NCBI GenBank assembly: GCA_964526785.1
Contig: CAZGMJ010000005.1
Coordinates: forward strand, 111,144-175,143
DNA: 64,000 nucleotides
Source of the DNA: CAZGMJ01 sp964526785
Lineage (GTDB): Bacteria > Planctomycetota > Phycisphaerae > Sedimentisphaerales > Anaerobacaceae
Direction: 5' to 3'
Shown: positions 15,988-24,976 of the stretch, piece by piece
How positions within the stretch are numbered: position 1 is the first letter of the stretch
Layout: every line of letters starts with the position of its first letter
Made by a program: the position numbers and the translations under genes
Notes under the pieces: generated by a model
Database searches by the model: none
The model's input: only the letters and a program-made list of their open reading frames with translations
Told to the model about the DNA's origin: nothing

Positions 15988-17034
15988 TTAGGGAGAATCG
16001 AGGCTCAGGTACTCTGCAAATTTCGCCAGGTCGTCCAGATCAACGTCCCCGTCGGGTTCGAAATCCGCGCCCAGGCATGGATGCAGACCCGCGCAATCGC
16101 TGCTGAGCCAGAGACTTGCGAACACCGCCAGATCGAGCCTGTCGATTTGCTGATCGCCGTTCAAATCCCCCGGCGTCGAAACCGGCACCGTCTCTCGTAT
16201 CCAGTCCACATATGAACTTATACGCACCGCGTCAAAATAGTCGGGTTTGGGATCGAAAGGACTTTCCCGGTCGCGGAACCACGACTCCTGCAGGTTGTTC
16301 CTGCGGTTCACGGGCCTTCCGTAGCTGGTGTGCCCCTGAACAGAACGCGATATGCCCGCCAGCTTCCACTGACCGTTCTCCTTAATGAACCAGCCGCCCC
16401 CGGAATCCCGCCCGGTAGGTATGCACTCGAATTCGGTCGCCCTGTACGAATCCGGCCCGTCGAAAAGCGCCACAAGAACGTCGGAATTCAGCCCCTTGTG
16501 ACTGGAACTGTCACGCACCGCCTCGATACGGTTCGTGCCCGCCCGAAACGCCATGCTGGGCCGTCGCTCCCACCGGTATCCATAGACTCTGTTCTGCGCC
16601 ACCAGCAGTCGTTCCCGCCCGACGCCGTAGCCTGCTATCACGGCCTCTTCGAACAGCTCGGACCTGCCCGTGTATAACTCCGCAACCGTTCTGAAATTAG
16701 CCCCCCGCAGCCTTGCGATTCGCAAATCGGCCGTCTTGTGGTCCCAGATATCCGTGACGTAGTACGTGACGGGACCAACCTGGACCGGCGTTTCTTTCTT
16801 GCCCCGCTGGTGCCGTGTCGCGATGACGCAGTCGGGAGAAATCACGACGCACGAACCCGTACGCCCCCACGAGCCGATGACCTGCTCATGGGGTCTGTCA
16901 TTCCATTGTGCAAGATCGGGGTCTTTGTCCGGGTGCAGGATCAATGCTTCTGTCGTCCTGCTCGAAGCCGTCAAAAGACAGCACATTACCCAGACGATGG
17001 CCCGAATTTTATTGTCGCTGCTCTTCATACACAT
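15988..17034 (-). CDS. Exported trypsin-like serine protease with dockerin-type C-terminus
   Basis: A 348-residue protein with a signal peptide (about 1-28). The S1 catalytic triad is visible: His75 in IATRHQ, Asp103 in KTADLRIARL and Ser211 in GRDSGGGW. The C-terminal 55 residues carry two calcium-loop repeats of dockerin type (GDLNGDQQIDRLDLAVFASLW and DFEPDGDVDLDDLAKFAEYL). In Phycisphaerae such repeats end many secreted enzymes; whether a cohesin partner exists is unknown. Protease activity outside the cytoplasm is likely. An ATG 6 bases downstream (17028) is an equally good start. Confidence 0.88.
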   Translation of the reverse strand: MCMKSSDNKIRAIVWVMCCLLTASSRTTEALILHPDKDPDLAQWNDRPHEQVIGSWGRTGSCVVISPDCVIATRHQRGKKETPVQVGPVTYYVTDIWDHKTADLRIARLRGANFRTVAELYTGRSELFEEAVIAGYGVGRERLLVAQNRVYGYRWERRPSMAFRAGTNRIEAVRDSSSHKGLNSDVLVALFDGPDSYRATEFECIPTGRDSGGGWFIKENGQWKLAGISRSVQGHTSYGRPVNRRNNLQESWFRDRESPFDPKPDYFDAVRISSYVDWIRETVPVSTPGDLNGDQQIDRLDLAVFASLWLSSDCAGLHPCLGADFEPDGDVDLDDLAKFAEYLSLDSP

Positions 17035-17167
17035 CTGCTCAACTGCCCTTTACCGGCTACGATGACGCGCCTTTCAACCTCCGATTATAACAGAACCGGC
17101 GGCCTGATCGAAACACGATGCACGGCCGAGCCAATTCGTGTTGGCAGGCGCAGCCGTAAGCCGGGCG

Positions 17168-18106
17168 TCATTGTCTCAGCCATCTGACGAATTCGGCGAG
17201 ACCTGTGTCTATGTCGGTTCTCGGATGGTAACCCAGTTCACGTTCGGCCCGCGAGACATCCGCAAATGTGCGCTCGACGTCCCCCGGCTGTGCAGACATA
17301 TACTCCCGTTGGGCTGTCGTGCCCAGCGCCCGCTCGATTCGCGAGACGAGATCGTTGACTGAAATCGGCTGCGATTCGCCGAGATTGTATGTATGGAAGT
17401 CCTCACAATGCTTGATCGCCGCGACGACTCCGTCAATGATATCGTCAATGTAGGTGAAGTCCCGCATCTTTGTGCCGTCGCCGTATATCGGAATGGGACG
17501 GCCCGATTCGATCAGCTTCGCGAATTTGTGAATCGCCAGATCCGGTCGCTGCCGCGGCCCGTACACCGTGAAAAAGCGAAGACACGTCATCGGCATGTCG
17601 TACAGGGCGTGATACGTATGGCAGATCAGTTCGCATGCCTTTTTGGTTGCCGCATAGGGGGATATCGGGAAATCCACGTTATCATCTTCCGAGAATGGCA
17701 CTTTCTCGTTGTTTCCGTATACGCTTGAACTCGAAGCGAAGATGAACTTCGCAACCTCCGCCTTGCGCGCCGCTTCGAGCATGACAAGCGTGCCGTTGAC
17801 GTTCACGTCCGAGTACAACAGAGGCTCGTCGATGGATGGGCGAACGCCGGCCATGGCGGCCAAATGTACGATCGCATCAGTATCCCTGGCAACCGCAGCA
17901 TGCATCGCCTCTGCATCGCGTATGTCCGCCTCAACCAAACGGAAACTCTCATGCGCCATGCATTCGCAGACATTGGCGCGCTTGACCTGCGGATCGTAGA
18001 AGTCGTTGAAATTGTCCACTCCGACGACATCCCACCCATCTTCCAGCAGACGCTCGCACAGATGCGAACCTATGAAGCCGGCCGCGCCGGTAACTACTGC
18101 TCTCAT
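17168..18106 (-). CDS. NAD-dependent nucleotide-sugar epimerase (UDP-glucuronate epimerase type)
   Basis: A 312-residue extended short-chain dehydrogenase. The NAD-binding motif TGAAGFIGSHL lies at residues 6-16, the catalytic Tyr/Lys in YAATKKA, and the Ser triad in FASSSSVYG. Family segments FFTVYGPRQRPDLAIHKF and RDFTYIDDI follow the CapI/UDP-glucuronate 4-epimerase pattern. ATG 18106 has GGGGAG 7 bases before it. It is the last gene of a minus-strand cluster (dehydrogenase, aminotransferase, NusG-like factor, epimerase) for activated sugars in capsule or exopolysaccharide synthesis. Confidence 0.88.
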   Translation of the reverse strand: MRAVVTGAAGFIGSHLCERLLEDGWDVVGVDNFNDFYDPQVKRANVCECMAHESFRLVEADIRDAEAMHAAVARDTDAIVHLAAMAGVRPSIDEPLLYSDVNVNGTLVMLEAARKAEVAKFIFASSSSVYGNNEKVPFSEDDNVDFPISPYAATKKACELICHTYHALYDMPMTCLRFFTVYGPRQRPDLAIHKFAKLIESGRPIPIYGDGTKMRDFTYIDDIIDGVVAAIKHCEDFHTYNLGESQPISVNDLVSRIERALGTTAQREYMSAQPGDVERTFADVSRAERELGYHPRTDIDTGLAEFVRWLRQ

Positions 18107-18239
18107 GTAAACTCCCCTGATGCGACTCTGCATTCGCGCCTGCCGGCGACAGATACAGATATGTTAACCGGTGCCTCCCGACACCCTGAACGAACTGCGT
18201 CGCTGGCGACCATCGCCGCAGCATAAACCGCCGGACCCC

Positions 18240-18842
18240 TCAGTCCGGAAACTCCAGCAGATCAACGTCTATCTCCACACTTGCGGCCTGGCCCAGCATG
18301 TCAACCTGGAGGACCAGACGCGTGGCGTTCTTTGCCTCGATGACGATTCCCTCAAGCCCCATCAACGGTCCTGCGATGACGCGACACTTCTTCCCGACCT
18401 TCACGTAATTGTCGGGCGTCAAAGGCGCACCCGCGCGCAGGGCCTTTTCGATTTGGGACAATTCCTCGACCAGCAGTTCCTGATCCACCACCTCGATGAG
18501 ATTCGACACGCGATTGGTCTGCAGTAGTTTGATCCGCTGGTCCTCGTTGCCGCAGAAGAATAAATAGCCGCTGAACAATGGAAGCAACGAGCGGATCGTT
18601 CGCCGGCTGCTCTTGCGCGCCTTCCACGTCATCGGCAGGAAGTAATGCACGTCGCGCGTAATCAGATCATGGGCCAGCGCCTTCTCATTTCTGCTCTTGG
18701 TATGCGCCACCCACCAGGTGCCGTCGAAGGTGGTTACAGAGGCCTCATGCGGCCACGTAATAGGCGGGTTTTCACTTGCTTTAAGCAACGTCCTTCCCCC
18801 AGTGGATTCAAGCGTCGCAAAACCTCGTCTGGCAACGGTCAA
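18240..18842 (-). CDS. NusG-like transcription antiterminator (RfaH/UpxY-like)
   Basis: A 200-residue protein with an NGN domain (TWWVAHTKSRNEKALAHDLITRDVHYFLPM...LLPLFSGYLFFCG) and a C-terminal KOW-like domain (VGKKCRVIAGPLMGLEGIVIEAKNATRLVLQVDMLGQAASVEID). Position inside a sugar-nucleotide gene cluster indicates a specialised NusG paralog that lets RNA polymerase read through a long polysaccharide operon, like UpxY or RfaH. The TTG start overlaps the stop of the aminotransferase gene (TTGA), so translation is coupled; the first 35 residues precede the NGN fold and may be a non-native extension. Confidence 0.85.
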   Translation of the reverse strand: MTVARRGFATLESTGGRTLLKASENPPITWPHEASVTTFDGTWWVAHTKSRNEKALAHDLITRDVHYFLPMTWKARKSSRRTIRSLLPLFSGYLFFCGNEDQRIKLLQTNRVSNLIEVVDQELLVEELSQIEKALRAGAPLTPDNYVKVGKKCRVIAGPLMGLEGIVIEAKNATRLVLQVDMLGQAASVEIDVDLLEFPD

Positions 18843-19945
18843 TTCGATTCATAAAAACGGGCAATTTGTTCCGCGACATACGCTATTTGCTCTTCAGTCA
18901 GTTCCGGAAAGATGGGCAGCGATAAGACCTTCTTACACAGGCTTTCGGCGACAGGCATATCCCCGGCCGTATACCCCAGATCGCTGAAACAGTCCTGGAG
19001 GTGCAATGGCTTGGGATAGAAGACCGCGCAGCCGACTCCGTTGTCCTGAAGAAACGCCTGAAGCTCGTCGCGTCGCGGGACCTCAAGCGTATACTGATGA
19101 TACACGCTTACGTTCTCGTCTTCAATCTGCGGCACCATTACCGGTGTGTCCGCCAGCAACTTGTCGTATTGAGCTGCGATCTCTCTGCGCCTGGCGTTCC
19201 AGGCATCTATGTATTTGAGCTTGACGTTCAACACCGCCGCCTGGATCGCGTCGAGGCGGAAATTGCCGCCGACCATTTTGTAGAAGTATCGAGGCGATTG
19301 CCCGTGGTCGCGCAGCACCTTCAGCTTCGATCCAAGTTCCTCGTCTCTCGTTACCACAAGTCCCCCGTCACCGTATGCGCTGAGATTCTTCGTCGGATAG
19401 AAGGAAAAGCAGCCGAGGTCGCCGACACTGCCGGCGATTCTGTCGCCCTGACGTGCGCCGATAGCCTGGGCGCAGTCCTCGATCACGCGAAGATCGTGTG
19501 CCTTGGCTGTCTCCATGATCGGCTTCATATGTGCCATCTGTCCGAACAGATGGACCGGCAGAATCGCTTTCGTGCGGTTCGTTATTGCCGCTTCAATGCC
19601 CGCCGGATTGATGTTAAAGCTCTTCTCCTCCACATCCACAAAAACCGGCCTGCCGCCGCGCCGCGTAATCGACCCGGCCGTTGCGAAGAAGGTGAACGGC
19701 GTCGTGATAATCTCATCGCCCGGTTGAATGTCGATGGCCATCAAACTTATCAGCAGAGCATCCGTGCCGCTGGAAACACCGACGGCGCTGGGCGCCCCGC
19801 AGTAGGCTGCTATCTGCTGCTCAAACTTCTCAACCGCCGGACCCAGCGCAAAATGCTGGCTTTCACACACCTCCGCAATCGCGGCCAGAACCTCATCCTT
19901 GATTGTCTTATACTGTGCTTTGAGATCGAGCAGGGGTACTTTCAT
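18839..19945 (-). CDS. DegT/DnrJ/EryC1 aminotransferase (WbpE-like)
   Basis: A 368-residue PLP-dependent sugar aminotransferase. The Schiff-base lysine lies in FYPTKNLSAYGDGG; GVSSGTDAL and VIEDCAQAIGA are the usual cofactor-contact stretches. Enzymes of this class transfer an amino group to keto-sugar nucleotides. Beside a UDP-sugar 6-dehydrogenase, the likely substrate is the 3-keto form of UDP-N-acetylglucosaminuronate as in WbpE, but the 3-dehydrogenase (WbpB-like) is not in the window. It starts 18 bases after the dehydrogenase stop and overlaps the NusG-like gene. Confidence 0.9.
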   Translation of the reverse strand: MKVPLLDLKAQYKTIKDEVLAAIAEVCESQHFALGPAVEKFEQQIAAYCGAPSAVGVSSGTDALLISLMAIDIQPGDEIITTPFTFFATAGSITRRGGRPVFVDVEEKSFNINPAGIEAAITNRTKAILPVHLFGQMAHMKPIMETAKAHDLRVIEDCAQAIGARQGDRIAGSVGDLGCFSFYPTKNLSAYGDGGLVVTRDEELGSKLKVLRDHGQSPRYFYKMVGGNFRLDAIQAAVLNVKLKYIDAWNARRREIAAQYDKLLADTPVMVPQIEDENVSVYHQYTLEVPRRDELQAFLQDNGVGCAVFYPKPLHLQDCFSDLGYTAGDMPVAESLCKKVLSLPIFPELTEEQIAYVAEQIARFYESN

Positions 19946-19962
19946 GTAAACCTCGTTCCTTC

Positions 19963-21276
19963 TCAGGCCTTTACGATTCTGCGTCTGCCCTTGCGGACCG
20001 TCGCCGTTGCGTTGCGTGTGTCAATCACAAGATTCGCATGGGCGACCAGCCAGTCGTAATCGTATTCGCTGTGATCGGTAGAAACGACAACGACATCATA
20101 GCCCGCCACCATCTTGGCCGTGAGTTTCTTGCTGGTCATCTTCAAGTCGTGTTGCCGCTGACGATGAGTCTTCGGGATGTACGGATCGTTGTAATCCACC
20201 TTCGCTCCCTTTTCGCCAAGCAGTTCGATCAATTCAATGGACGGCGATTCGCGTACGTCGTCGATATCTTTCTTATAAGCGAGACCGAGAACAAGAATCT
20301 TTGATCCTTTCAGGCTCTTTTGTTGGTCGTTGAGAGCTTCCATGATCCTGCTCACAACGTACCGCGGCATATTCGTGTTGATCTCGCCAGCCAACTCAAT
20401 GAACCGCGTGGGCATGCCGTACTGCCTCGCTTTCCAGGTAAGGTAGAACGGGTCGATAGGAATACAATGCCCTCCAAGCCCCGGCCCCGGATAGAATGCA
20501 TTGAAACCGAACGGCTTGGTGCTGGCCGCCTTGATGACCTCCCAGACGTCGATATCCATGCGATCGAACACCATCTTCAGTTCGTTTACCATCGCGATAT
20601 TGACGCACCGATACACGTTCTCCAGAATCTTGGCCGCCTCGGCCGCCTCCAGGCTCGAAACCGGCACCGTCTGAACGATGGCCTTGTCGTAGAGCGAACA
20701 GGCAATATCGCGACAAGCCCTGGTAAGACCGCCTACGACCTTCGGAATGGTCTTCGTCGTGAAGTTCTTGTTGCCGGGGTCTTCGCGCTCGGGCGAATAC
20801 GCCAGATGGAAATCGCGACCCGCCTTCAGCCCCGATTGCTCCAGAATGGGTTTCATCAATTCAGCAGTGGTCCCGGGATATGTCGTGCTCTCGAGTACCA
20901 CCAACTGGCCCTTCTGCAGGTATTTGGCGATAGTCTCAGTGCTCTTGATGACGTATTGCATGTCCGGTTCACGATTCTCCGTTAACGGCGTAGGCACGCA
21001 GACGAGAACCGCATCAACCGACTTGAGCCCCGCCATGCGCGAGCTTGCTTTGAAGCACCCATTGGCGACAATGGCCTTTACCTCGCTGTGCGGCACGTGC
21101 TTGATGATACTCCGACCGGAGTTCAGCACCTTCACCTTCTTCTCGTCGACGTCGAACCCGAGAACCCTGAGTCCTGCTGACGCAAATTCACGCGCCAGCG
21201 GCAGCCCGACATATCCGAGTCCGAGCACTCCGACTTTCACCTTGTCCTGATCCAGCAAGCTGCTCCAGTCTTTCAT
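19963..21276 (-). CDS. Nucleotide-sugar 6-dehydrogenase (WbpA-like)
   Basis: A 437-residue enzyme that oxidises C6 of UDP-N-acetyl-hexosamine or UDP-glucose to the uronate with two NAD. The N-terminal Rossmann GVLGLGYVGLPLA, the catalytic-Cys region PGPGLGGHCIPIDPFYL and C-terminal KILVLGLAYKKDIDDVRESPS are all present. YSPERxDPGN fits the UDP-GlcNAc dehydrogenase (WbpA/WecC) subgroup. ATG 21276 (MKDWSSLLDQ) has AGGAAT before it; a 58-residue in-frame upstream extension looks non-coding. First gene of the minus-strand sugar cluster. Confidence 0.9.
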   Translation of the reverse strand: MKDWSSLLDQDKVKVGVLGLGYVGLPLAREFASAGLRVLGFDVDEKKVKVLNSGRSIIKHVPHSEVKAIVANGCFKASSRMAGLKSVDAVLVCVPTPLTENREPDMQYVIKSTETIAKYLQKGQLVVLESTTYPGTTAELMKPILEQSGLKAGRDFHLAYSPEREDPGNKNFTTKTIPKVVGGLTRACRDIACSLYDKAIVQTVPVSSLEAAEAAKILENVYRCVNIAMVNELKMVFDRMDIDVWEVIKAASTKPFGFNAFYPGPGLGGHCIPIDPFYLTWKARQYGMPTRFIELAGEINTNMPRYVVSRIMEALNDQQKSLKGSKILVLGLAYKKDIDDVRESPSIELIELLGEKGAKVDYNDPYIPKTHRQRQHDLKMTSKKLTAKMVAGYDVVVVSTDHSEYDYDWLVAHANLVIDTRNATATVRKGRRRIVKA

Positions 21277-21491
21277 ATTCCTGCCTGCCAATGCAAATCG
21301 CCCATCTTTGTCCGTTCTGTCGCCGTCGCATGTGTAATTGCGTGTGTCCATGCCGTCGCCATATCGCAGCATGCGAACACCCGCACCAAAGCAGGTAGTG
21401 TAGATGCGCTCTGCGGCAATGTCAAAGCAAATGGGTGAATTTCCGATCAAATGAAGGGCCGCGGGCAGATCGCTCGACGCAAAAATATCGC

Positions 21492-21519
21492 TTGACGTTC
21501 ACGTTGCACCCGCTACTAT
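21492..21519 (+). promoter_or_regulatory. Possible promoter of the ATP-grasp gene
   Basis: TTGACG (21492-21497) and TACTAT (21514-21519) with a 16-base spacer, about 30-60 bases upstream of the ATP-grasp gene start. Plausible but not diagnostic. Confidence 0.4.
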
Positions 21520-21550
21520 ATCCTGCGAGGATGTTGTATGGGACCCGGCA

Positions 21551-22561
21551 GTGCATGGCACATGGAATCAGGGACAGGCATTGAAAGCTCAGGATAAATT
21601 TGGAGTTCTGTTTACTTGTATCGGCAGACGGGTCTCGCTGTTGGAGAGTTTCCGTAGTGCGGCCAAGAAACTCGGTCTCGGTGTGGTTTTCATCGGTGCC
21701 GACACCACGGAATTGAGCCCCGCCTGGCAGTTGTGTGATGAAAAGAAGATAGTCCAACGCGTAACGCACAAGGATTATGTTTCTCAATTGCTTGCGATCG
21801 TTCGCACTCACCGCGTCAGGCTTCTCGTTCCTACCGTTGATCTGGACCTTCGTTTGTTGGCCCGGAACAAAGACAAGTTCACGCGCCTCGGCTGTGAAAT
21901 CCTCGTTTCAAGTCCCGAGATAATAGACATATGTCAGGACAAGAGAAAAACCTGCCGATTTCTGAGCCGCCGCGGTTTCGACACTCCTGTTACAATAAGC
22001 GTCGCCACGGCCCTGAAGAAGCCGAAGATGCAATGGCCCTGTTTTGTCAAACCATGGGATGGATACGCCAGTCGGGGCAATGCGGTTGTCCGAACGAGGA
22101 GGGAGCTCTTGTTTTACAGCAAGCGTGTACCCAATCCGATCTGTCAGGAGTTCGTCGAGGGAACCGAGTATACGTGCGATGCGTATGTGGATTTCTCACT
22201 GGATGTGCGCACCGTGGTGCCTAGAAAACGCATCGAAGTCCGTGCGGGCGAGGTAAGCAAGGGAAAGATCGTCAAGGATGAGCGTATTATGAGCCAGGCG
22301 GCCGATGTCGTTCGCGCACTGGGCGCCGGGCCGGGTGTAATCACGCTCCAACTGTTCGTTACCACCGAAGGCAGCATCAAATTCATCGAGATCAATCCGC
22401 GATTCGGCGGGGGGGTGCCGCTGTCGATTAAGGCCGGAGCCGACTTCCCCATGTGGATTCTTCAGGAACTCACCGGCAAAACGCCGAACTGCAGATTCGA
22501 CGGTTTTGAAGACGGCCTGGTTATGCTGCGCTACGACGGCGAAGTCTGGTGCCGTGCCTGA
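21551..22561 (+). CDS. ATP-grasp enzyme (carbamoyl-phosphate-synthase-like ligase)
   Basis: A protein of up to 336 residues with an N-terminal pre-ATP-grasp Rossmann-like half (FGVLFTCIGRRVSLLESFRSAAKKLG) and an ATP-grasp half. The latter shows PCFVKPWDGYASRG (phosphate loop), CQEFVEGTEYTCDAYVD, and the metal-binding end FIEINPRFGGGVPLS. This is the PylC/CarB-like group that ligates a carboxylate to an amine or activates it. GTG 21551 is the longest start; TTG 21581 with GGGACAGG in front is equally credible. It is divergent from the sugar cluster. The substrate is unknown; modification of a cell-surface sugar or peptide is plausible. Confidence 0.82.
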   Translation: MHGTWNQGQALKAQDKFGVLFTCIGRRVSLLESFRSAAKKLGLGVVFIGADTTELSPAWQLCDEKKIVQRVTHKDYVSQLLAIVRTHRVRLLVPTVDLDLRLLARNKDKFTRLGCEILVSSPEIIDICQDKRKTCRFLSRRGFDTPVTISVATALKKPKMQWPCFVKPWDGYASRGNAVVRTRRELLFYSKRVPNPICQEFVEGTEYTCDAYVDFSLDVRTVVPRKRIEVRAGEVSKGKIVKDERIMSQAADVVRALGAGPGVITLQLFVTTEGSIKFIEINPRFGGGVPLSIKAGADFPMWILQELTGKTPNCRFDGFEDGLVMLRYDGEVWCRA

Positions 22562-22614
22562 GCAAAGCATCGTCTGTCTCTCTTCTGCGGTGCCGGCCGA
22601 GCCTTCCGCGATAC

Positions 22615-23397
22615 TCAAAAGCGCCGCTCTCCATCTTTCCTGGCGACACAGAACAGATTGCTCGACTCGAACCGGCGCGCGTCCATCTCGGACAAGCGCG
22701 ACAACCCTCGATAGAGACTCTCGACCGGCCGAACGGCGTACATCGTATTGTGTATGATTCTGGCGAAGAAGCCCGTGCCGTCGAATGAAACGACTTCGAA
22801 GCCCGCGTTCGAAAGCAATTCTCCCAGTCCTCCCCGGCTGAAATGTTCATGCCAGCGCTTCTCGGCTGAGACATCACCGATCAATCCATTGGGGTTGGAA
22901 AGATACCGCGCTTCATACGCCTCCCGTGAGTGCTTGCGACAATAGTACCAACCGTGCAGTCGCGGAAAACGGAACTTCAAATTGCCCATATCGAGAAAAG
23001 AGAACAGGTGTTTGCCGGGAACCGTCACAATCAGCGTCCCATTGGCTCGGAGCACTCGCCGAATCTCCGCCAAAACAGCATTCTGTTCGCTGATGTGCTC
23101 GAGTACATCCAGCATCGTAATGCAGGAAAAGGTCTCGTTCGCAAAAGGCAGTTCCTCCGCGATACGCATCGTCACAAACTCGATCTCACCATATAGCCGG
23201 CGGCCTCGTTCGACGGCCTCCTCGTAAACGTCGATGCCGACAAGGCGCTCGATTTGCTTGCCTCGCAGACTTGCCAGAAACCGTCCGTCGTGGCATCCGA
23301 AATCCAGGCATGCCTGCATCCCGGGTCGAACGTGCTCCCATGCGAAGCCCCATCGCGTGTATCCGTGTGGATTGTCGGGGCTGATCGAGAGGCGCAT
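22615..23397 (-). CDS. Class I SAM-dependent methyltransferase
   Basis: A 260-residue Rossmann-fold methyltransferase. Motif I is CLDFGCHDGRFLASL (about 30-44), the acidic motif II is LVGIDVYEEAV, and the post-motif stretch ITMLDVLEHISEQNAVLAEIRRVL is typical of Methyltransf_11/23 enzymes. Its start overlaps the stop of the DUF2723-like membrane gene (ATGA), so it is co-translated with it. A role in methylating a glycan or lipid is suggested only by the neighbourhood. Confidence 0.85.
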   Translation of the reverse strand: MRLSISPDNPHGYTRWGFAWEHVRPGMQACLDFGCHDGRFLASLRGKQIERLVGIDVYEEAVERGRRLYGEIEFVTMRIAEELPFANETFSCITMLDVLEHISEQNAVLAEIRRVLRANGTLIVTVPGKHLFSFLDMGNLKFRFPRLHGWYYCRKHSREAYEARYLSNPNGLIGDVSAEKRWHEHFSRGGLGELLSNAGFEVVSFDGTGFFARIIHNTMYAVRPVESLYRGLSRLSEMDARRFESSNLFCVARKDGERRF

Positions 23398-24941
23398 CAG
23401 GAATCTCCCAACGCAAAGGGCACGACTCTGTACAGCACGCCCGCCTGTTCGAATGCATAATCGTCGAGGATGAATGCTGGACAGTAGCCGGGCAGGGGGG
23501 ATACAACGTACACCAACCCCGCCGAAATGGCTTCAATCAATCCCTTTTTTGAATAGTCATCGACCCCACTCGTATTGCCGATACCGGAAAAGACAGCCAC
23601 ATCCGGCCGAATATGTTGGACCTCCTGCACGTACAACAAAGGCGGAGACGTCGTGGTATCCGCGAGAATGATGGCGTTGGGCACAGTTCTTTCAAGAGCC
23701 TCTGTTGCGAAGCGTTCCGCACCGTCGTATCCGGCCCTCCAGGGACGCAGAAAATACACATAGTCATCCCGATACGGCACTTTTCTCCCTCGCGTGCTGA
23801 TCTCCATGCGCTCGGCGATGCCCGGTGCCGCGACGTAAACGGGAATTGTCAGAAAGCAGCAGGCCAGAACCAGGCCGCCTGCCCACCTTCGCCCCCGGCT
23901 TTGAAAGAGTCGGTGCGCCCCGCCGGCTATGAAAACGGACACCATGCAGTAGAACGGGATGAAAAACGCGTAGCGGTCCACAATCGTGTACCGAAAAGCG
24001 AAGACGAGAAAGCCGGCCGCCAACAACCACAGTACGAATGCGAACCAGCGTCTGGGAGCTGCCTGCCCGACGTATACCAGCCCAACGAAGAACAGCAGAA
24101 TATTCGGCGTCGGAAAATTCAGACCGAACCACATGATGTTCTCTTTGACGATCTGCGTCGATATGGATGTGTTGAGCACGTCTTCTCTCCAGGCTTCGCC
24201 GAAGGCCGCCGAGGCAATGGTAGCCTGCAGACTGTGCGTTTCGAGCAGATGCCGGACGAACAGAAACAGAAACGGTGCCGCCCCGACCGCCCAGATAAAG
24301 ACCATGACCGCTACATGCTTGATACGGATCTCTCGTCGCCGGAGCAAAACGCCCGTGATAATCGCATAGCACGCAAACCCGAATACACCTAACATGTGAT
24401 TTGCGATGGATAAACCGCTGATGAAAGCCAGCATGGTCAGGAACTTGACGTCCGAACTGCGTGCGTACAAAAGCAACGCAAGCAATTCCAGAAACAGCAG
24501 GGCTGCTGTCAGGTTGTACGTTTCGGGGATCGTTGCATGTCGCCAGAATGTGTGGGACAGAGCCAGCGACAACGCCCCGACCAGGGCCGCAAATCCGCTT
24601 CTCAACCACAACAGAAGCAGCAGAAACAGGTTTGCCACCGCAAAAGCGCTGAGCAGGGCCGTAACAACGTTGACCCGGTATGCCGGATCGCCGAGCGGAA
24701 CGTGCCGTGCTGCAATGGCGATGCAGTAGTACAGGGGATGGGACAGCGCCAGACCCAGCCGTCCCTCAATATCGTTGTGAAGTACGCGGTACTGGATGAC
24801 CCCGCTGTCCTGCCAGACCACGCCCGATGCGCATGTGGAAACGTACAGGATGGCCGCCCCGGCCAACACAGCGATATACGCCCGTTTCCAACGAATCCTC
24901 TCTGTCGTGATGGCAACACCTTTGGTCAATGGCGTACTCAC
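23397..24941 (-). CDS. DUF2723-like polytopic membrane protein, putative glycosyltransferase
   Basis: A 514-residue membrane protein with about 11 hydrophobic helices. The first periplasmic loop contains VVWQDSGVIQYRV followed by GLALSHPLYYCIAIAARHVP, the pattern of PF11028 (DUF2723), a GT-C-like fold. A soluble C-terminal domain contains ERTVPNAIILADTTTSPPLLYVQEVQHIRPDVAV, also typical of the family. It probably transfers sugars from a lipid carrier at the outer face of the inner membrane. It is co-translated with the downstream methyltransferase gene. Confidence 0.78.
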   Translation of the reverse strand: MSTPLTKGVAITTERIRWKRAYIAVLAGAAILYVSTCASGVVWQDSGVIQYRVLHNDIEGRLGLALSHPLYYCIAIAARHVPLGDPAYRVNVVTALLSAFAVANLFLLLLLWLRSGFAALVGALSLALSHTFWRHATIPETYNLTAALLFLELLALLLYARSSDVKFLTMLAFISGLSIANHMLGVFGFACYAIITGVLLRRREIRIKHVAVMVFIWAVGAAPFLFLFVRHLLETHSLQATIASAAFGEAWREDVLNTSISTQIVKENIMWFGLNFPTPNILLFFVGLVYVGQAAPRRWFAFVLWLLAAGFLVFAFRYTIVDRYAFFIPFYCMVSVFIAGGAHRLFQSRGRRWAGGLVLACCFLTIPVYVAAPGIAERMEISTRGRKVPYRDDYVYFLRPWRAGYDGAERFATEALERTVPNAIILADTTTSPPLLYVQEVQHIRPDVAVFSGIGNTSGVDDYSKKGLIEAISAGLVYVVSPLPGYCPAFILDDYAFEQAGVLYRVVPFALGDS

Positions 24942-24976
24942 AAGCTGCCCGTTCGCCCTTCGTCCAATCCGGCAAT

